DNA of 64,000 bases from an uncultured Pseudomonadota bacterium (GTDB lineage: Bacteria > Pseudomonadota > Gammaproteobacteria > Methylococcales > Methylomonadaceae), in the NCBI GenBank assembly GCA_903928965.1, contig CAIYSZ010000034.1, forward strand, positions 23,333 to 87,332, in the 5' to 3' direction. Shown here piece after piece: positions 9,672 to 19,700 of the stretch (position 1 is its first letter; the number at the start of each line of letters is the position of its first letter). A program made the translations under genes and the position numbers. The notes beneath the pieces are model-generated. The model saw nothing but the letters and a program-made list of their open reading frames with translations, ran no database searches and was not told the DNA's origin.

Positions 9672-10643
9672 ATGACCAAGCCAAAAGTCCTCATTACCCG
9701 CCGCTGGCCGGACTCCGTGGAACAAAAACTGCAACAATTGTTCGACGTCAGCCTGAACCTTGACGACCACCCCATGAGCGCCCAGGAGCTGAGCGCCGCG
9801 CTGCAAGAATACGACGCGGTGTGTCCCAGCGTCTGCGACAGCCTGCCGGCTGAAATCATCAATACCCCGAACAAGCGCTGCCGCATCCTCGGCAATTTCG
9901 GGGTCGGCTATAACCACATAGACGTCAACGCCGCCCGCGAGCAAGGCATTGCGGTCAGCAACACGCCGGGCGTACTGACAGAAAGCACCGCCGACATTGC
10001 CATGACTTTGCTGCTAATGTCGGCGCGGCGCGGCGCGGAAGGCGACCGCCTGGTGCGCTCCGGCGGTTGTAGCGGCTGGTGTCCGACGCAAATGATGAGC
10101 AGCGACGTCACCGGCGCCACGCTGGGTTTAATCGGCTTCGGCCGCATCGCCCAAGCCATGGCGCGCAAGGCCCATTTCGGCTTCGGCATGCGCATCCTGT
10201 TTTATAAACCCACCCCCGCCGACCCTGAGGATATTAGCCGCTATCACGCGCAAGCCTGCGCCAGCCTGGAAGAATTATTGCCGCAATGCGATTATGTGTC
10301 CCTGCATTGCCCCGGCGGCGCGGACACCCGGCATATCATCAATGCGCGCACCCTGTCGCTGATGAAGCCTAGCGCGCATTTAATCAATAGCGCGCGCGGC
10401 GACGTAGTGGACAGTCAGGCTTTGATCGACGCCCTGACCGCCGGAAAAATCGCCGGCGCCGGCCTGGATGTGTATGAAAACGAACCGCGTCTACATCCTG
10501 GGTTTCTGGCCTTGGAAAACGTAACCCTGCTGCCGCACCTCGGCAGCGCCACCATCGCCACCCGCACCGCCATGGGCGAAAAAGTGCTGGCCAATTTACA
10601 GGCGTTTTTCACCGGCCAGCCGCTGCCGGATCGCGTGGCCTAG
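9672..10643 (+). CDS. D-2-hydroxyacid dehydrogenase (glyoxylate/hydroxypyruvate reductase type)
   Basis: NAD(P)H-dependent reductase of 2-oxoacids, 323 residues. Rossmann motif GLIGFGRIAQ lies at 152-161; the catalytic triad of the family is present as Arg242 (NSARGDVV), Glu269 (DVYENEP) and His289 (LLPHLGSAT). The closest described activities are glyoxylate/hydroxypyruvate reductase and glycerate dehydrogenase; in a methylotroph either would fit serine or glycolate metabolism, but the substrate is not fixed by sequence. It starts 98 bp ahead of dcd on the same strand. The insert VRSGGCSGWCPTQMMSSDV before the Rossmann fold is typical of the GyaR-like branch. Confidence 0.85.
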   Translation: MTKPKVLITRRWPDSVEQKLQQLFDVSLNLDDHPMSAQELSAALQEYDAVCPSVCDSLPAEIINTPNKRCRILGNFGVGYNHIDVNAAREQGIAVSNTPGVLTESTADIAMTLLLMSARRGAEGDRLVRSGGCSGWCPTQMMSSDVTGATLGLIGFGRIAQAMARKAHFGFGMRILFYKPTPADPEDISRYHAQACASLEELLPQCDYVSLHCPGGADTRHIINARTLSLMKPSAHLINSARGDVVDSQALIDALTAGKIAGAGLDVYENEPRLHPGFLALENVTLLPHLGSATIATRTAMGEKVLANLQAFFTGQPLPDRVA

Positions 10644-10741
10644 CGCCATAAATGCCGCGACCAGCCTCCGCGCGCACAATTTTTAAGTTTAGTATATTAT
10701 TGGCGAAAGTAAGCCCGCCAGCGTAACCAACCAAGGCAGTA

Positions 10742-11308
10742 ATGAGCATAAAGTCAGACACATGGATTCGGCGCATGGCCGAACGGCACGGCATGATAGA
10801 ACCGTTTCAAGCCGGGCAAATCCGCGAATCGGCGCAAGGGCGCATCATCTCTTACGGCACCTCCAGCTATGGGTACGACGTGCGTTGCTCCAACGAATTC
10901 AAGATATTCACCAACATCAACTCCACCATCGTGGACCCTAAGGACTTCGACGAAGCCAGCTTCGTGGACGTTAAATCAGACGTGTGCATTATTCCGCCTA
11001 ATTCCTTCGCCTTGGCGCGCACCATAGAATATTTCCGCATCCCGCGCGAGGTGCTGGTGATTTGCCTGGGCAAATCCACCTACGCCCGTTGCGGCATCAT
11101 CGTCAACGTCACCCCGCTGGAACCGGAATGGGAGGGCCACGTCACGCTAGAGTTTTCCAACACCACGCCGTTGCCGGCGAAAATCTACGCCAACGAAGGC
11201 GTGGCGCAAATGCTATTTTTCTCGGGAGATGAAATTTGTGAAACCTCGTACAAGGATCGCGGCGGCAAATACCAAGGCCAATTAGGCGTCACCCTACCGA
11301 AAGCCTAA
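10742..11308 (+). CDS. dcd: dCTP deaminase
   Basis: Converts dCTP to dUTP on the route to dTMP; cytosolic homotrimer. The 188-residue length is that of the mono-functional gammaproteobacterial enzyme. Diagnostic stretches: [48 protein letters not shown] (split across residues 112-145; contains the catalytic Glu of EWEGHVTLE) and the C-terminal [12 protein letters not shown] lid. It is followed after 4 bp by the GH15-like gene, so the two are likely on one transcript despite unrelated roles. Confidence 0.97.
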   Translation: MSIKSDTWIRRMAERHGMIEPFQAGQIRESAQGRIISYGTSSYGYDVRCSNEFKIFTNINSTIVDPKDFDEASFVDVKSDVCIIPPNSFALARTIEYFRIPREVLVICLGKSTYARCGIIVNVTPLEPEWEGHVTLEFSNTTPLPAKIYANEGVAQMLFFSGDEICETSYKDRGGKYQGQLGVTLPKA

Positions 11309-11312
11309 CATC

Positions 11313-14300
11313 ATGACTGCAAAAGACATATTAAGCCAACTCGACCGTTATTACCAAGATGTAAACACGATTATCCTGAATCGGCAGAACTGGATCACCG
11401 GCTTGTTGCCGGCCAGCACCGCCGTCACCGCCCACGGAGACTATACCGACGCCTGGGTGCGGGATAACGTGTACAGCATTCTGGCCGCCTGGGGCCTGGG
11501 ACTGGCCTACCGCAAACAAGCCGCCCTGCCCGGCTGCGCCGACCGCGCCTACTTGCTGGAGCAAAGCACGGTGAAACTGATGCGCGGCTTGCTGATCTCC
11601 ATGATGCGGCAAGCTCCCAAGGTGGAAAAATTCAAAAACACGCAAAATCCCCTGGATTGCCTGCACGCCAAATACAACACGCAAACCGGCGATATCGTGG
11701 TCGGCGACGGCGAATGGGGGCATTTGCAACTGGACGCCACGTCCATTTTTTTACTGATGCTGGCGCAAATGACCGCCTCCGGCCTGCGCATCGTATTTAG
11801 CGTGGACGAAGTCAATTTCGTGCAAAACCTGGTGCATTACATCAGCCGCGCCTACCGCACCCCGGATTACGGCATATGGGAGCGCGGCGACAAAATGAAC
11901 CACGGCATCGCCGAGCTGAACGCCAGCTCCATCGGCATGGCCAAGGCGGCCCTGGAAGCCATGTCCGGCTGTAATTTGTTCGCCAACCATGGGCAAACCG
12001 CCGTCATCCACGTCATCGCCGACGACATTGCCCGCACCCGCATCGCGCTGGAGTCGCTGCTGCCGCGTGAATCCTTGTCCAAGGAAATCGACTCCGCCCT
12101 GCTTAGCATCACCGGTTTCCCGGCCTTCGCCATCGACAATCAGGAACTGCGCGCCCGCACCCAAGGTTTGATCGTGTCTAAGCTGCAAGGCCGTTACGGT
12201 TGCAAGCGGTTCTTGCTGGACGGTCATCAAACCGTGCTGGAGGATCATCACCGCCTGCATTATGAAGAGCATGAATTGAAACAGTTCATGCACATCGAAT
12301 GCGAATGGCCGTTGTTTTTCAGTTATCTGTGGCTGAACCACCAATTCGCCGGCGACACGGCGGCGGCCAAGGATTATCAACAATTACTCAAGCAAGTGCT
12401 GGTCGAGAAAAACGGCCAACGCCTGTTACCCGAACTTTACATCGTGCCGCGCGAGGCGGTGGAAGCCGAAAAACGGCAACCGCATAGCCAGACCCGCATC
12501 CCCAACGAGAATATTCCGCTGGTCTGGGCGCAAAGCCTGTACATACTCGGCGGACTTCTGTCCGACGGCTTGATCTCCAGTCACGACATTGACCCGCTAG
12601 AACGCCATAAACCCAAACCGGCGGCGGCCCGGCAAATCCTCGTCGCGTTGCTGGCCGAGGATGACGCGGTGCAACAGCAATTAAAAGCGCACGGCGCGCC
12701 GGCGCAAACCCGCGCCGAAATCGCCCCCATTCAAATCCGGGACGCCAGTGAATTAGCCGAAGCCTACACCCAAGTTGGCCGTAACGACCGCATAGGCCTC
12801 GGCGGCCGGCCATTGCGCATGCTGCGGCCGCTTGCCACCTCGCGTCTATACCGGCTGTCCGGGCAGCCGACCTTGTTCCTGCCGCAATTCATGGACCAAA
12901 AAGGGTTCTACATTGCCCTGGACAACCGCTTGATTATTCAACGCCTGCGCTTGGAGCTGAATTACATCAAAAATCATTGGGACAGCCCCATGCCGCCGCT
13001 GCTGGTGATACCGGTCAAACCCAATATGCTGCAAGGCGACAACCGGCAAGTGCTGCTGGACTTCATCGCCGAACTGCAACGCAACAATCTGCCCGGCCTG
13101 AACATTGAACTCGGCTTGATCGAACAGGCGGCGGAGCGGGCATGCACTGAAAAAATAGACTACTTGCACGACTTTAGTTTCCGCGCGCCGGAACAAGGCC
13201 TGTCGCTACGCCAATCAAACCTGCCGCCGGCCGACGCTGCCACGCAACCGATAGACACCGCGCAACTGACCGCCTGGGAAATCGGCGGCGACAGCGCCTT
13301 GCTAGCGGAATTAAAGCAAAACGGCAATTTGTACGCGCAAATGGAATTATTAATCCTGCTGTGCCAGCGCCACGGATCGAACCATGAAATCCGTCTCGGC
13401 GACGATTTGCCGCCCTGCCGGGTGGGCGACTTGCTGGAAGAGGTCTACCAGCGCGCCGGCGACCGCCACATTTGGCAAATCCTGCGCCGCACCGCCGGCA
13501 AGCTGGAAAAATACGACATCAACCTGGAGCAATCGGCTACGGAAATCCTGGTGCGGCAACACGGCTTGACCGTCGGCCACGCTTATAGCGGCAAGGCCAC
13601 CCTGCGCCGCCCCACCGACTCCTGGGAGATATTAAAAACCATCCGCGACTTCAATCCGGACATTGCTCAGCACATCATCTTTCAAGAGCTGATCATTTAC
13701 CTCGGCATGTTGATCAAAACCCAGCCGGAATTATTCACCGATCTGCAAACCATACGCATAGGCCATATTCTGCAATTGATTATCGCCCGCCAAAAACGCC
13801 GTACCGGCAGCCAGCTGGATCAGGCATTCAATGAAATCCTGGCGCTGGCCCCGCACCAATTGGCCGAATTGACCTTGGAAACCTTGAGCAACTTCAGCCA
13901 AGACCAAACCCAATTAGGCGATTTGGAAAGCCTGCATTACGAAGGCCCGCGACGGCAACTGGAAGCGGCGCGGTTTCCGCTCAGCCTCAATCCCAAGGAT
14001 CGCGGCCTGGCCGACGATTGGCACGAATGGCGCGAGCAGCAAGGCGGCGTGGGGCGCGAGAACGAAGCGTTTTACAGCGGCGTGTGGACCTTGTTGCAAC
14101 GCAGTCACGGCATCATCATCGGTGAAAAAACCAATAGCAAACGCCGCCTGGACAGCGAAAGCATACTGGCCAAAATGACCCCCGGCGAGCAGAGCTTTAA
14201 AATCCTGGTCAATCACTTGTTGAACAAAATCGAAGCGCCGATTTACCGGCAATTGACGGTAGAGGCCTTGCGCGCCGTGGCGCTGATATTTCAGGACAAC

Positions 14301-14516
14301 CCTGAATTGCACTTGAACGACGCCATTTACATAGACGTGTTGATCGGACACGCGGTGCGCCAACATTGGCTGCACATGTATCCCGAGCATCATTCTCATT
14401 ACGGCGATTACGTGTCCCTGGCTTGGCAGGCGTTTTACCAATTGCCGCCGCACGCGGTGGCCAACAGTATTTTGGATGCTTTGATATACTTACTTAAACA
14501 ATCCACCCCGGCATAA
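11313..14516 (+). CDS. GH15/phosphorylase-kinase-alpha-like protein
   Basis: A 1067-residue protein related to the (alpha/alpha)6 glucoamylase fold of glycoside hydrolase family 15 and to the regulatory alpha/beta subunits of eukaryotic phosphorylase kinase. Visible landmarks are HGDYTDAWVRDNVYSI near residue 42, GEWGHLQLDATSIFLL near 137, and RIPNENIPLVWAQSL near 400, all GH15-like; the C-terminal half (for example WEIGGDSALLAELKQNG and GVGRENEAFYSGVWTLLQR) matches the phosphorylase-kinase-type extension. No signal peptide, so it acts in the cytoplasm. Direct coupling to glucokinase (7 bp) suggests glycogen or glucan turnover. Whether it hydrolyses glycosidic bonds or only senses glucan is open. 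Confidence 0.8.
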   Translation: MTAKDILSQLDRYYQDVNTIILNRQNWITGLLPASTAVTAHGDYTDAWVRDNVYSILAAWGLGLAYRKQAALPGCADRAYLLEQSTVKLMRGLLISMMRQAPKVEKFKNTQNPLDCLHAKYNTQTGDIVVGDGEWGHLQLDATSIFLLMLAQMTASGLRIVFSVDEVNFVQNLVHYISRAYRTPDYGIWERGDKMNHGIAELNASSIGMAKAALEAMSGCNLFANHGQTAVIHVIADDIARTRIALESLLPRESLSKEIDSALLSITGFPAFAIDNQELRARTQGLIVSKLQGRYGCKRFLLDGHQTVLEDHHRLHYEEHELKQFMHIECEWPLFFSYLWLNHQFAGDTAAAKDYQQLLKQVLVEKNGQRLLPELYIVPREAVEAEKRQPHSQTRIPNENIPLVWAQSLYILGGLLSDGLISSHDIDPLERHKPKPAAARQILVALLAEDDAVQQQLKAHGAPAQTRAEIAPIQIRDASELAEAYTQVGRNDRIGLGGRPLRMLRPLATSRLYRLSGQPTLFLPQFMDQKGFYIALDNRLIIQRLRLELNYIKNHWDSPMPPLLVIPVKPNMLQGDNRQVLLDFIAELQRNNLPGLNIELGLIEQAAERACTEKIDYLHDFSFRAPEQGLSLRQSNLPPADAATQPIDTAQLTAWEIGGDSALLAELKQNGNLYAQMELLILLCQRHGSNHEIRLGDDLPPCRVGDLLEEVYQRAGDRHIWQILRRTAGKLEKYDINLEQSATEILVRQHGLTVGHAYSGKATLRRPTDSWEILKTIRDFNPDIAQHIIFQELIIYLGMLIKTQPELFTDLQTIRIGHILQLIIARQKRRTGSQLDQAFNEILALAPHQLAELTLETLSNFSQDQTQLGDLESLHYEGPRRQLEAARFPLSLNPKDRGLADDWHEWREQQGGVGRENEAFYSGVWTLLQRSHGIIIGEKTNSKRRLDSESILAKMTPGEQSFKILVNHLLNKIEAPIYRQLTVEALRAVALIFQDNPELHLNDAIYIDVLIGHAVRQHWLHMYPEHHSHYGDYVSLAWQAFYQLPPHAVANSILDALIYLLKQSTPA

Positions 14517-14522
14517 CTTGAT

Positions 14523-15509
14523 ATGATTTTAGCAGGAGACATCGGCGGCACCAAAACCGTGCTGGCCGTGATTGAACAAAATACCGACGGCACGCTCCGG
14601 ATTTTATCCGAACAAACCTACGCCAGTAGCGAATTCTCCAGTCTGGAAGAGGTGCTGGACTTGTTTCTGGAAAACGGGCAGCGCATCCACGCCGCCTGTT
14701 TCGGCATTGCCGGGCCGGTGATCGGGCAACGCTGCCAGACCGTCAATCTGCCGTGGACCATAGACGCGGAAATATTGCAAGACAAACTGGGCGCGCGCCG
14801 AGTCAAGTTGTTGAACGATCTGGAGGCCATGGCGCTAGGCATGTTGGGCTTGCCGCCGGAGGATTTTGTCGATCTAAACCCAAACGCTAAGGACATAGAC
14901 GGCAATATCGCCGTCATCGCCGCCGGCACCGGCCTGGGCGAGGCCATGCTGTATTGGGACGGCCAACGCCACCACGCCATCGGCGGTGAAGGCGGCCATA
15001 CCGATTTCGCGCCGCTGACCGCGCAACAAGATCAATTATTGGCTTATTTGCGGCAACACTTTCCGCAACACGTCAGTTATGAACGCATTTTGTCCGGCAA
15101 CGGCTTCGGCATGCTGTACGACTTTCTGGTCGATAGCAGCCAAGGGAGCGCCTGCCCGGCGGTGCCTAGCCCGGAACAAGCCGCCGAACTGGGCGTGGAC
15201 CGCAATGCCGTGATCTCCCGTCTCGGCGTCGGCGGCGAAAACGAAACCTGCGCCGCCGCGGTGGAGTTATTCGTGGAAATTTATGGCGCGGAGGCCGGCA
15301 ATCTGGCCTTGAAAACCCTGGCCACAGGCGGCCTGTACATCGGCGGCGGCATCGGGCCTAAAATTAAGGACGCCTTGTGTGACGGCCGCTTTCTGCGGGC
15401 TTTTTTGCTAAAAGGCCGCTTGCAACCCATGCTGCGCGACATTCCCGTGAAACTGGCCTTGAATCCGCGCGCGCCGTTGATCGGGGCCATGCATTATTTC
15501 ACCAACTGA
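14523..15509 (+). CDS. glk: Glucokinase
   Basis: ATP-dependent phosphorylation of glucose to glucose-6-phosphate, cytosolic. The 328-residue chain has the phosphate-binding DIGGTKT at residues 6-12, the catalytic-region LLNDLEA near 98, GTGLGEAM near 139 and the glucose-binding EGGHTDFAP near 159. Length and motif order match the proteobacterial Glk group rather than ROK kinases. It starts 7 bp behind the GH15/PhK-like gene, which would supply its glucose if that protein is a glucan hydrolase. Confidence 0.95.
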   Translation: MILAGDIGGTKTVLAVIEQNTDGTLRILSEQTYASSEFSSLEEVLDLFLENGQRIHAACFGIAGPVIGQRCQTVNLPWTIDAEILQDKLGARRVKLLNDLEAMALGMLGLPPEDFVDLNPNAKDIDGNIAVIAAGTGLGEAMLYWDGQRHHAIGGEGGHTDFAPLTAQQDQLLAYLRQHFPQHVSYERILSGNGFGMLYDFLVDSSQGSACPAVPSPEQAAELGVDRNAVISRLGVGGENETCAAAVELFVEIYGAEAGNLALKTLATGGLYIGGGIGPKIKDALCDGRFLRAFLLKGRLQPMLRDIPVKLALNPRAPLIGAMHYFTN

Positions 15510-15529
15510 ATGACATAACTTAAACCCGC

Positions 15530-16783
15530 TTGAAGTTCATTCACGCCGCCGACATTCATCTCGACAGCCCGTTGACCGGCCTGGGGGCATACGGTCAGGC
15601 GGCGGAACGCCCGCGCAACGCCACCCGAGAGGCGTTCGCCAATCTGATAGACGCCGCGCTGGAACGGGAAGCCGATTTTCTGATCATCGCCGGCGATCTG
15701 TACGACGGCCCCTGGAAGGATTACAACACCGGGGTTTATTTTTGCCGGCACATGGGCCGCCTGCATCAGGCCGGCATTCCGGTGTTCCTGCTGTTCGGCA
15801 ATCACGACGCCGAAAGCGAAATGACCAAAAAACTGGAACTGCCCCCCAATGTGCACATATTTGACGCCCGCAAGCCCGCGACCTTTAAGTTGGACGGCTT
15901 AAAAACCGCGCTGCACGGCCAAAGCTTCCGCCAAAAGGAAATCACCGCCAACCTGGCCGCCGGCTACCCGCCGCCGGTTCCCGGCTTCTATAACATCGGC
16001 GTGCTGCATACCGCTCTCGGCGGCTACGCCCGGCACGCCAACTACGCCCCCTGCGCGCTAGCCGAATTGCAAGCCAAGGGTTACGATTACTGGGCGCTAG
16101 GCCATGTGCACGAGCGGCAAATCTGGCCTGGCCCGCCGGCGGTGGCCTTTCCCGGCAATTTGCAAGGCCGCCACGCGCGCGAACCCGGTCCGCGCGGCGC
16201 GCTGTGGGTGGAGCTGGACGACGCCGGCGCGGCGCGCATATCGAATTTAGAGGTGGACGTATTGCGCTGGGGCTTGCTCGGCATAGACGTTGCCGAATGC
16301 CGGCGTTTCGCCGACGTGATTAATCTAATCCGCGCCCGACTGGAGGCAACCTTGGCCGCCGACGACTCCGGCAAGCCGTTGGCGCTTAGAATCGAACTTC
16401 ACGGCGCAACCCCCGCCCACGGCGAGCTATTCGGCTTGGAAGCGCAGTTGCGCGCCGAGGCGCAGGCCGCGGCCGAGTCCCTAAATCCTGACCGGCTGTG
16501 GCTGGAAAAAGTCAAAATCCGCACCGCAAGCCCGAACGCCGACGCGGCGATTGCGGCGCGCGCCGACGCCTTGAGCGATATGCAGGAATTGTTAATCGCC
16601 GCCGAATCCGACCCGGAATTCGTGGCTGGCCTGCAAGCTGAATTGTTGAAACTGGTCAACAAAGCGCCGCTGGAATTGCAAACCGAAGCCGCCTATTTTC
16701 AAGACGTCCGCGCCGGCCAGCTGGCCGCGCTCATCGGCGAGGCGCGCTCGGGTTTGCTGGCGCATCTGGCCGCCGCGGAATAA
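15530..16783 (+). CDS. SbcD/YhaO-like DNA exonuclease subunit
   Basis: Mre11/SbcD-type metallophosphoesterase, 417 residues. All five calcineurin-like motifs are present: AADIH (Asp8, His10), GDLYD (Asp56), GNHD (90-93), the His of LHTALGG and ALGHVHE. I used the TTG at 15530 because it gives MKFIHAADIHLDSPLTGL, the exact N-terminus of the family; no ATG exists nearby. With the neighbouring YhaN-like ATPase six bases downstream it should form an SbcCD-like complex that trims DNA ends or hairpins. The layout matches the yhaO-yhaN pair of Bacillus rather than sbcD-sbcC, since the partner lacks the canonical SbcC ends. Confidence 0.88.
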   Translation: MKFIHAADIHLDSPLTGLGAYGQAAERPRNATREAFANLIDAALEREADFLIIAGDLYDGPWKDYNTGVYFCRHMGRLHQAGIPVFLLFGNHDAESEMTKKLELPPNVHIFDARKPATFKLDGLKTALHGQSFRQKEITANLAAGYPPPVPGFYNIGVLHTALGGYARHANYAPCALAELQAKGYDYWALGHVHERQIWPGPPAVAFPGNLQGRHAREPGPRGALWVELDDAGAARISNLEVDVLRWGLLGIDVAECRRFADVINLIRARLEATLAADDSGKPLALRIELHGATPAHGELFGLEAQLRAEAQAAAESLNPDRLWLEKVKIRTASPNADAAIAARADALSDMQELLIAAESDPEFVAGLQAELLKLVNKAPLELQTEAAYFQDVRAGQLAALIGEARSGLLAHLAAAE

Positions 16784-16789
16784 GCTCCC

Positions 16790-19700
16790 ATGCGTTTTCA
16801 GCGGCTGGAACTGATCAAATACGGCAAATTCAGCGGGCTGAACCTGAATTTTCCGGCCGCGGCGGCGGATTTTCACCTCATCGTCGGCGCCAACGAGGCC
16901 GGCAAATCCACCTTGCGCTGCGCCATCGCCGATTTATTGTTCGGCATACCGCACCGCTCCCCATTCGGCTTTCTGCATCCCTTGAACGAGTTGCGGCTGG
17001 GCGCGGAAATCGCCGCCGGTGGCGAAAGCCTGTATTTTCAGCGCGCCAAGGCGCAAAAGCAAACCCTGCGCGCGCTGGACGATAGCCCGTTGCCGGACGG
17101 CGCGCTGCATGGCTTTCTAGGCGACATAGACAAAAACTTTTTCGAGCAAATGTTCGGTCTGGATCACGACCGGCTGGTCGCCGGCGGCAACAGCATATTG
17201 CAAGCCGAAAACGACGTCGGGCAAATCCTGTTTCAATCCGCCGCCGGCATTACCAGCCTGAAGGCCATTCGAGAGCAATACAAAGCCGAGGCGGACAAGC
17301 TGTGGGGTCCTAACAAAGCCGCCGGCCGCGCCTATTACAGCGCCCACGAACAATTCAAGCTGGCGGAGGCGGCCTTGAAGCAACATCTGGTTAGCGCCAA
17401 AGCTTGGGAGGAAGCGCGGCGCGAGGCCGAAGATTTGCAGACGCGGCTGGAGTTGCAAAACCTGCTTTACCGGCAAGCGGAAACCCGGCGCGGCGAGTTG
17501 GAGCGGGTGCGGCGGCTTGCGCCGTTCGCCGCCGCGATACGCGACGCCGAACACAAAATCGCCGCCCTAGGGCCTTGCGCCGAGCTGCCGGCCGACGCCG
17601 CCGAACAACTACAAACAGCCGAGCGCGAGCTGGCCGTCGCCGCGCATCGTTTGCGGGAACGGCAAGCCGAAAGCGTAGAACTCAAGCGCGAATTGGCGCA
17701 AACCGAACTGGATGCGGACATATTGCCCCGCGCGGCAAGCGTAAACAGCCTAGCCGAACAAAGTATACGCTGCGGCGCATATGCCAGTGAAATTAGCAAG
17801 TTGCAATATGAAGTCAACCTGCTATGGCAAGATTGCCGCGCCCTGTGCGCGCAATTGGGTTGGCCGGCGGCCGACGCCGACGCGCTGGAACAACGGCTGC
17901 CGAATCCTTTGCAACAACGCGAACTGCGCGAGCTGCTGCGCCGCCACAGCCAAGCCAGCCAGGCGCTAAGCGCGGCCGAACAAGCGGCGCGCGCCAAGCA
18001 AATCGACATTGAAGCGCTGGAACAACGCCTAGCGCCATTGCAACGCCGCGAAATTAATCCGCTATTGCCCGCCGCCCTAGGGCAAGCCAAGGCCTTGGGC
18101 GACGCCGAAGCCCTGTTGCGCAAGCTGATCGCCGCGCAAGAGACGGCGAATGCGGAACTGACGCAAGCCTTGGCGCGGCTGGGTCCGGCGCGCGCGCTGC
18201 CGCTAGCCGAGTTAATCGCGTTGGACGCGCCTAGCGCGGACAGCGTCAACCGGCTGCTGCAACAGCAACAGGAACGCGCCGCCAAGCTAGCCGTGGAAGA
18301 CCACCACTTACAACAAGCGGAACAGGAACTGGCCCGGCTGGAACTGCTCATTCAGCAATACGCCGAGCGGCATCAACCGATTAGCCTTGCGCAAGTGCTG
18401 CAAGCGCGGGAACGGCGCGACGCGCTGTGGCAGGCCGTCAAACGCCAACCCGAAACTTTGGCCTCCCAAGCCGCGGATTTTGAATCCGCGACCGCCGCCG
18501 CCGACCAAATCGCCGACAAACGCTTCGCCGACGCCGCCCACGCCGCCGAATTTCAAAGCCTAAACCAGCAACTGGAGCGCGAGCGGCAAACATTGGAACA
18601 AATCCGGCAACGCCGCGCCGAGCTGCAACAAGAGCTGGAGCGGCCGCGGCAAGATTGGGAGGCGCGGATGCGCGCACTGAAATTGGACGGCCTGCCGCTG
18701 GAGGAATACGGCGCCTGGCTTATGCGGCGCGAGCAAGTCGTAACCGCCCAGCAGCGGCAGCAACAAGCTTTGCGCGAGCTGGCGGAAACCCAGCAAAACA
18801 TCGTCATGGCGCAAAATAAGCTATTGCACGCCATGCACTTGTCGGGCATAAACCCGGCCGCCGCCGCGTCGCTAAGCGAACTGGCCGCCGTGGCCGAGCG
18901 CGCTTGTCAAGACATAGATACCGTTAACCGGCAGCTGGATGAACTCAAGCTGCAACAACAAGCCGCCGTCGGTCAACGACAACAATTACGCCAAAACCTG
19001 GAACAAGCCGCCGCTGACTTCGCCGACTGGCAAACGCAATGGCGGCGTGCGCTGTTGAGCGCCGGCCTGCCGCCGGACAGCGCCATCACGGCCATGGATG
19101 GCATACTGGAAACGATTACCCAGCTGACGGAAAAACTAACCAACGTCAAACGCATCCAGGAGCGGGAAATCGCGCCGCGGCAGACTGAACTACAAGCCTT
19201 CACCGCCCTAGCCCAGCGTCTAGCCGCCGAACTGCAGCCGGAACTGTCCGCGCACCCGCCGGAACGCATCAGCGCCGCGCTGAGCGCCCGTCTGGAAACC
19301 GCGCAACAAACGGCGCGGCGGCGGGAACAATGGCTGCAAAGCCTGGAGCAAAACCAGAGCCAAGCGCGGGCGGCGGAAGAAGCCGGCAAACTGGCCCTGG
19401 CCGCTATAAGCCCGTTGCAGCATAAAGCCCAAACCGAGGATTTAAGTCAGCTGGCGGCCGCCATCGCTCGTTCAGACGCTTTGCGACAATATCAAACGCA
19501 AATCGCCGCCGCCGAGCAACAATTATTGAACAACGGCGACGGCCTGGACAGAGCGCGCATCGAGGCCGAAATCGCCGCCGCCGATTTGAGTCAGCTGGAA
19601 GCCGAATTGCAAATCGTCAGCGCCGAACTCAGCGACGCCCTGAGTCAAGTAGAAACCTTATCCGCCCAACGCAACGACGCGCAACGCCGGCTGCAAGCCA

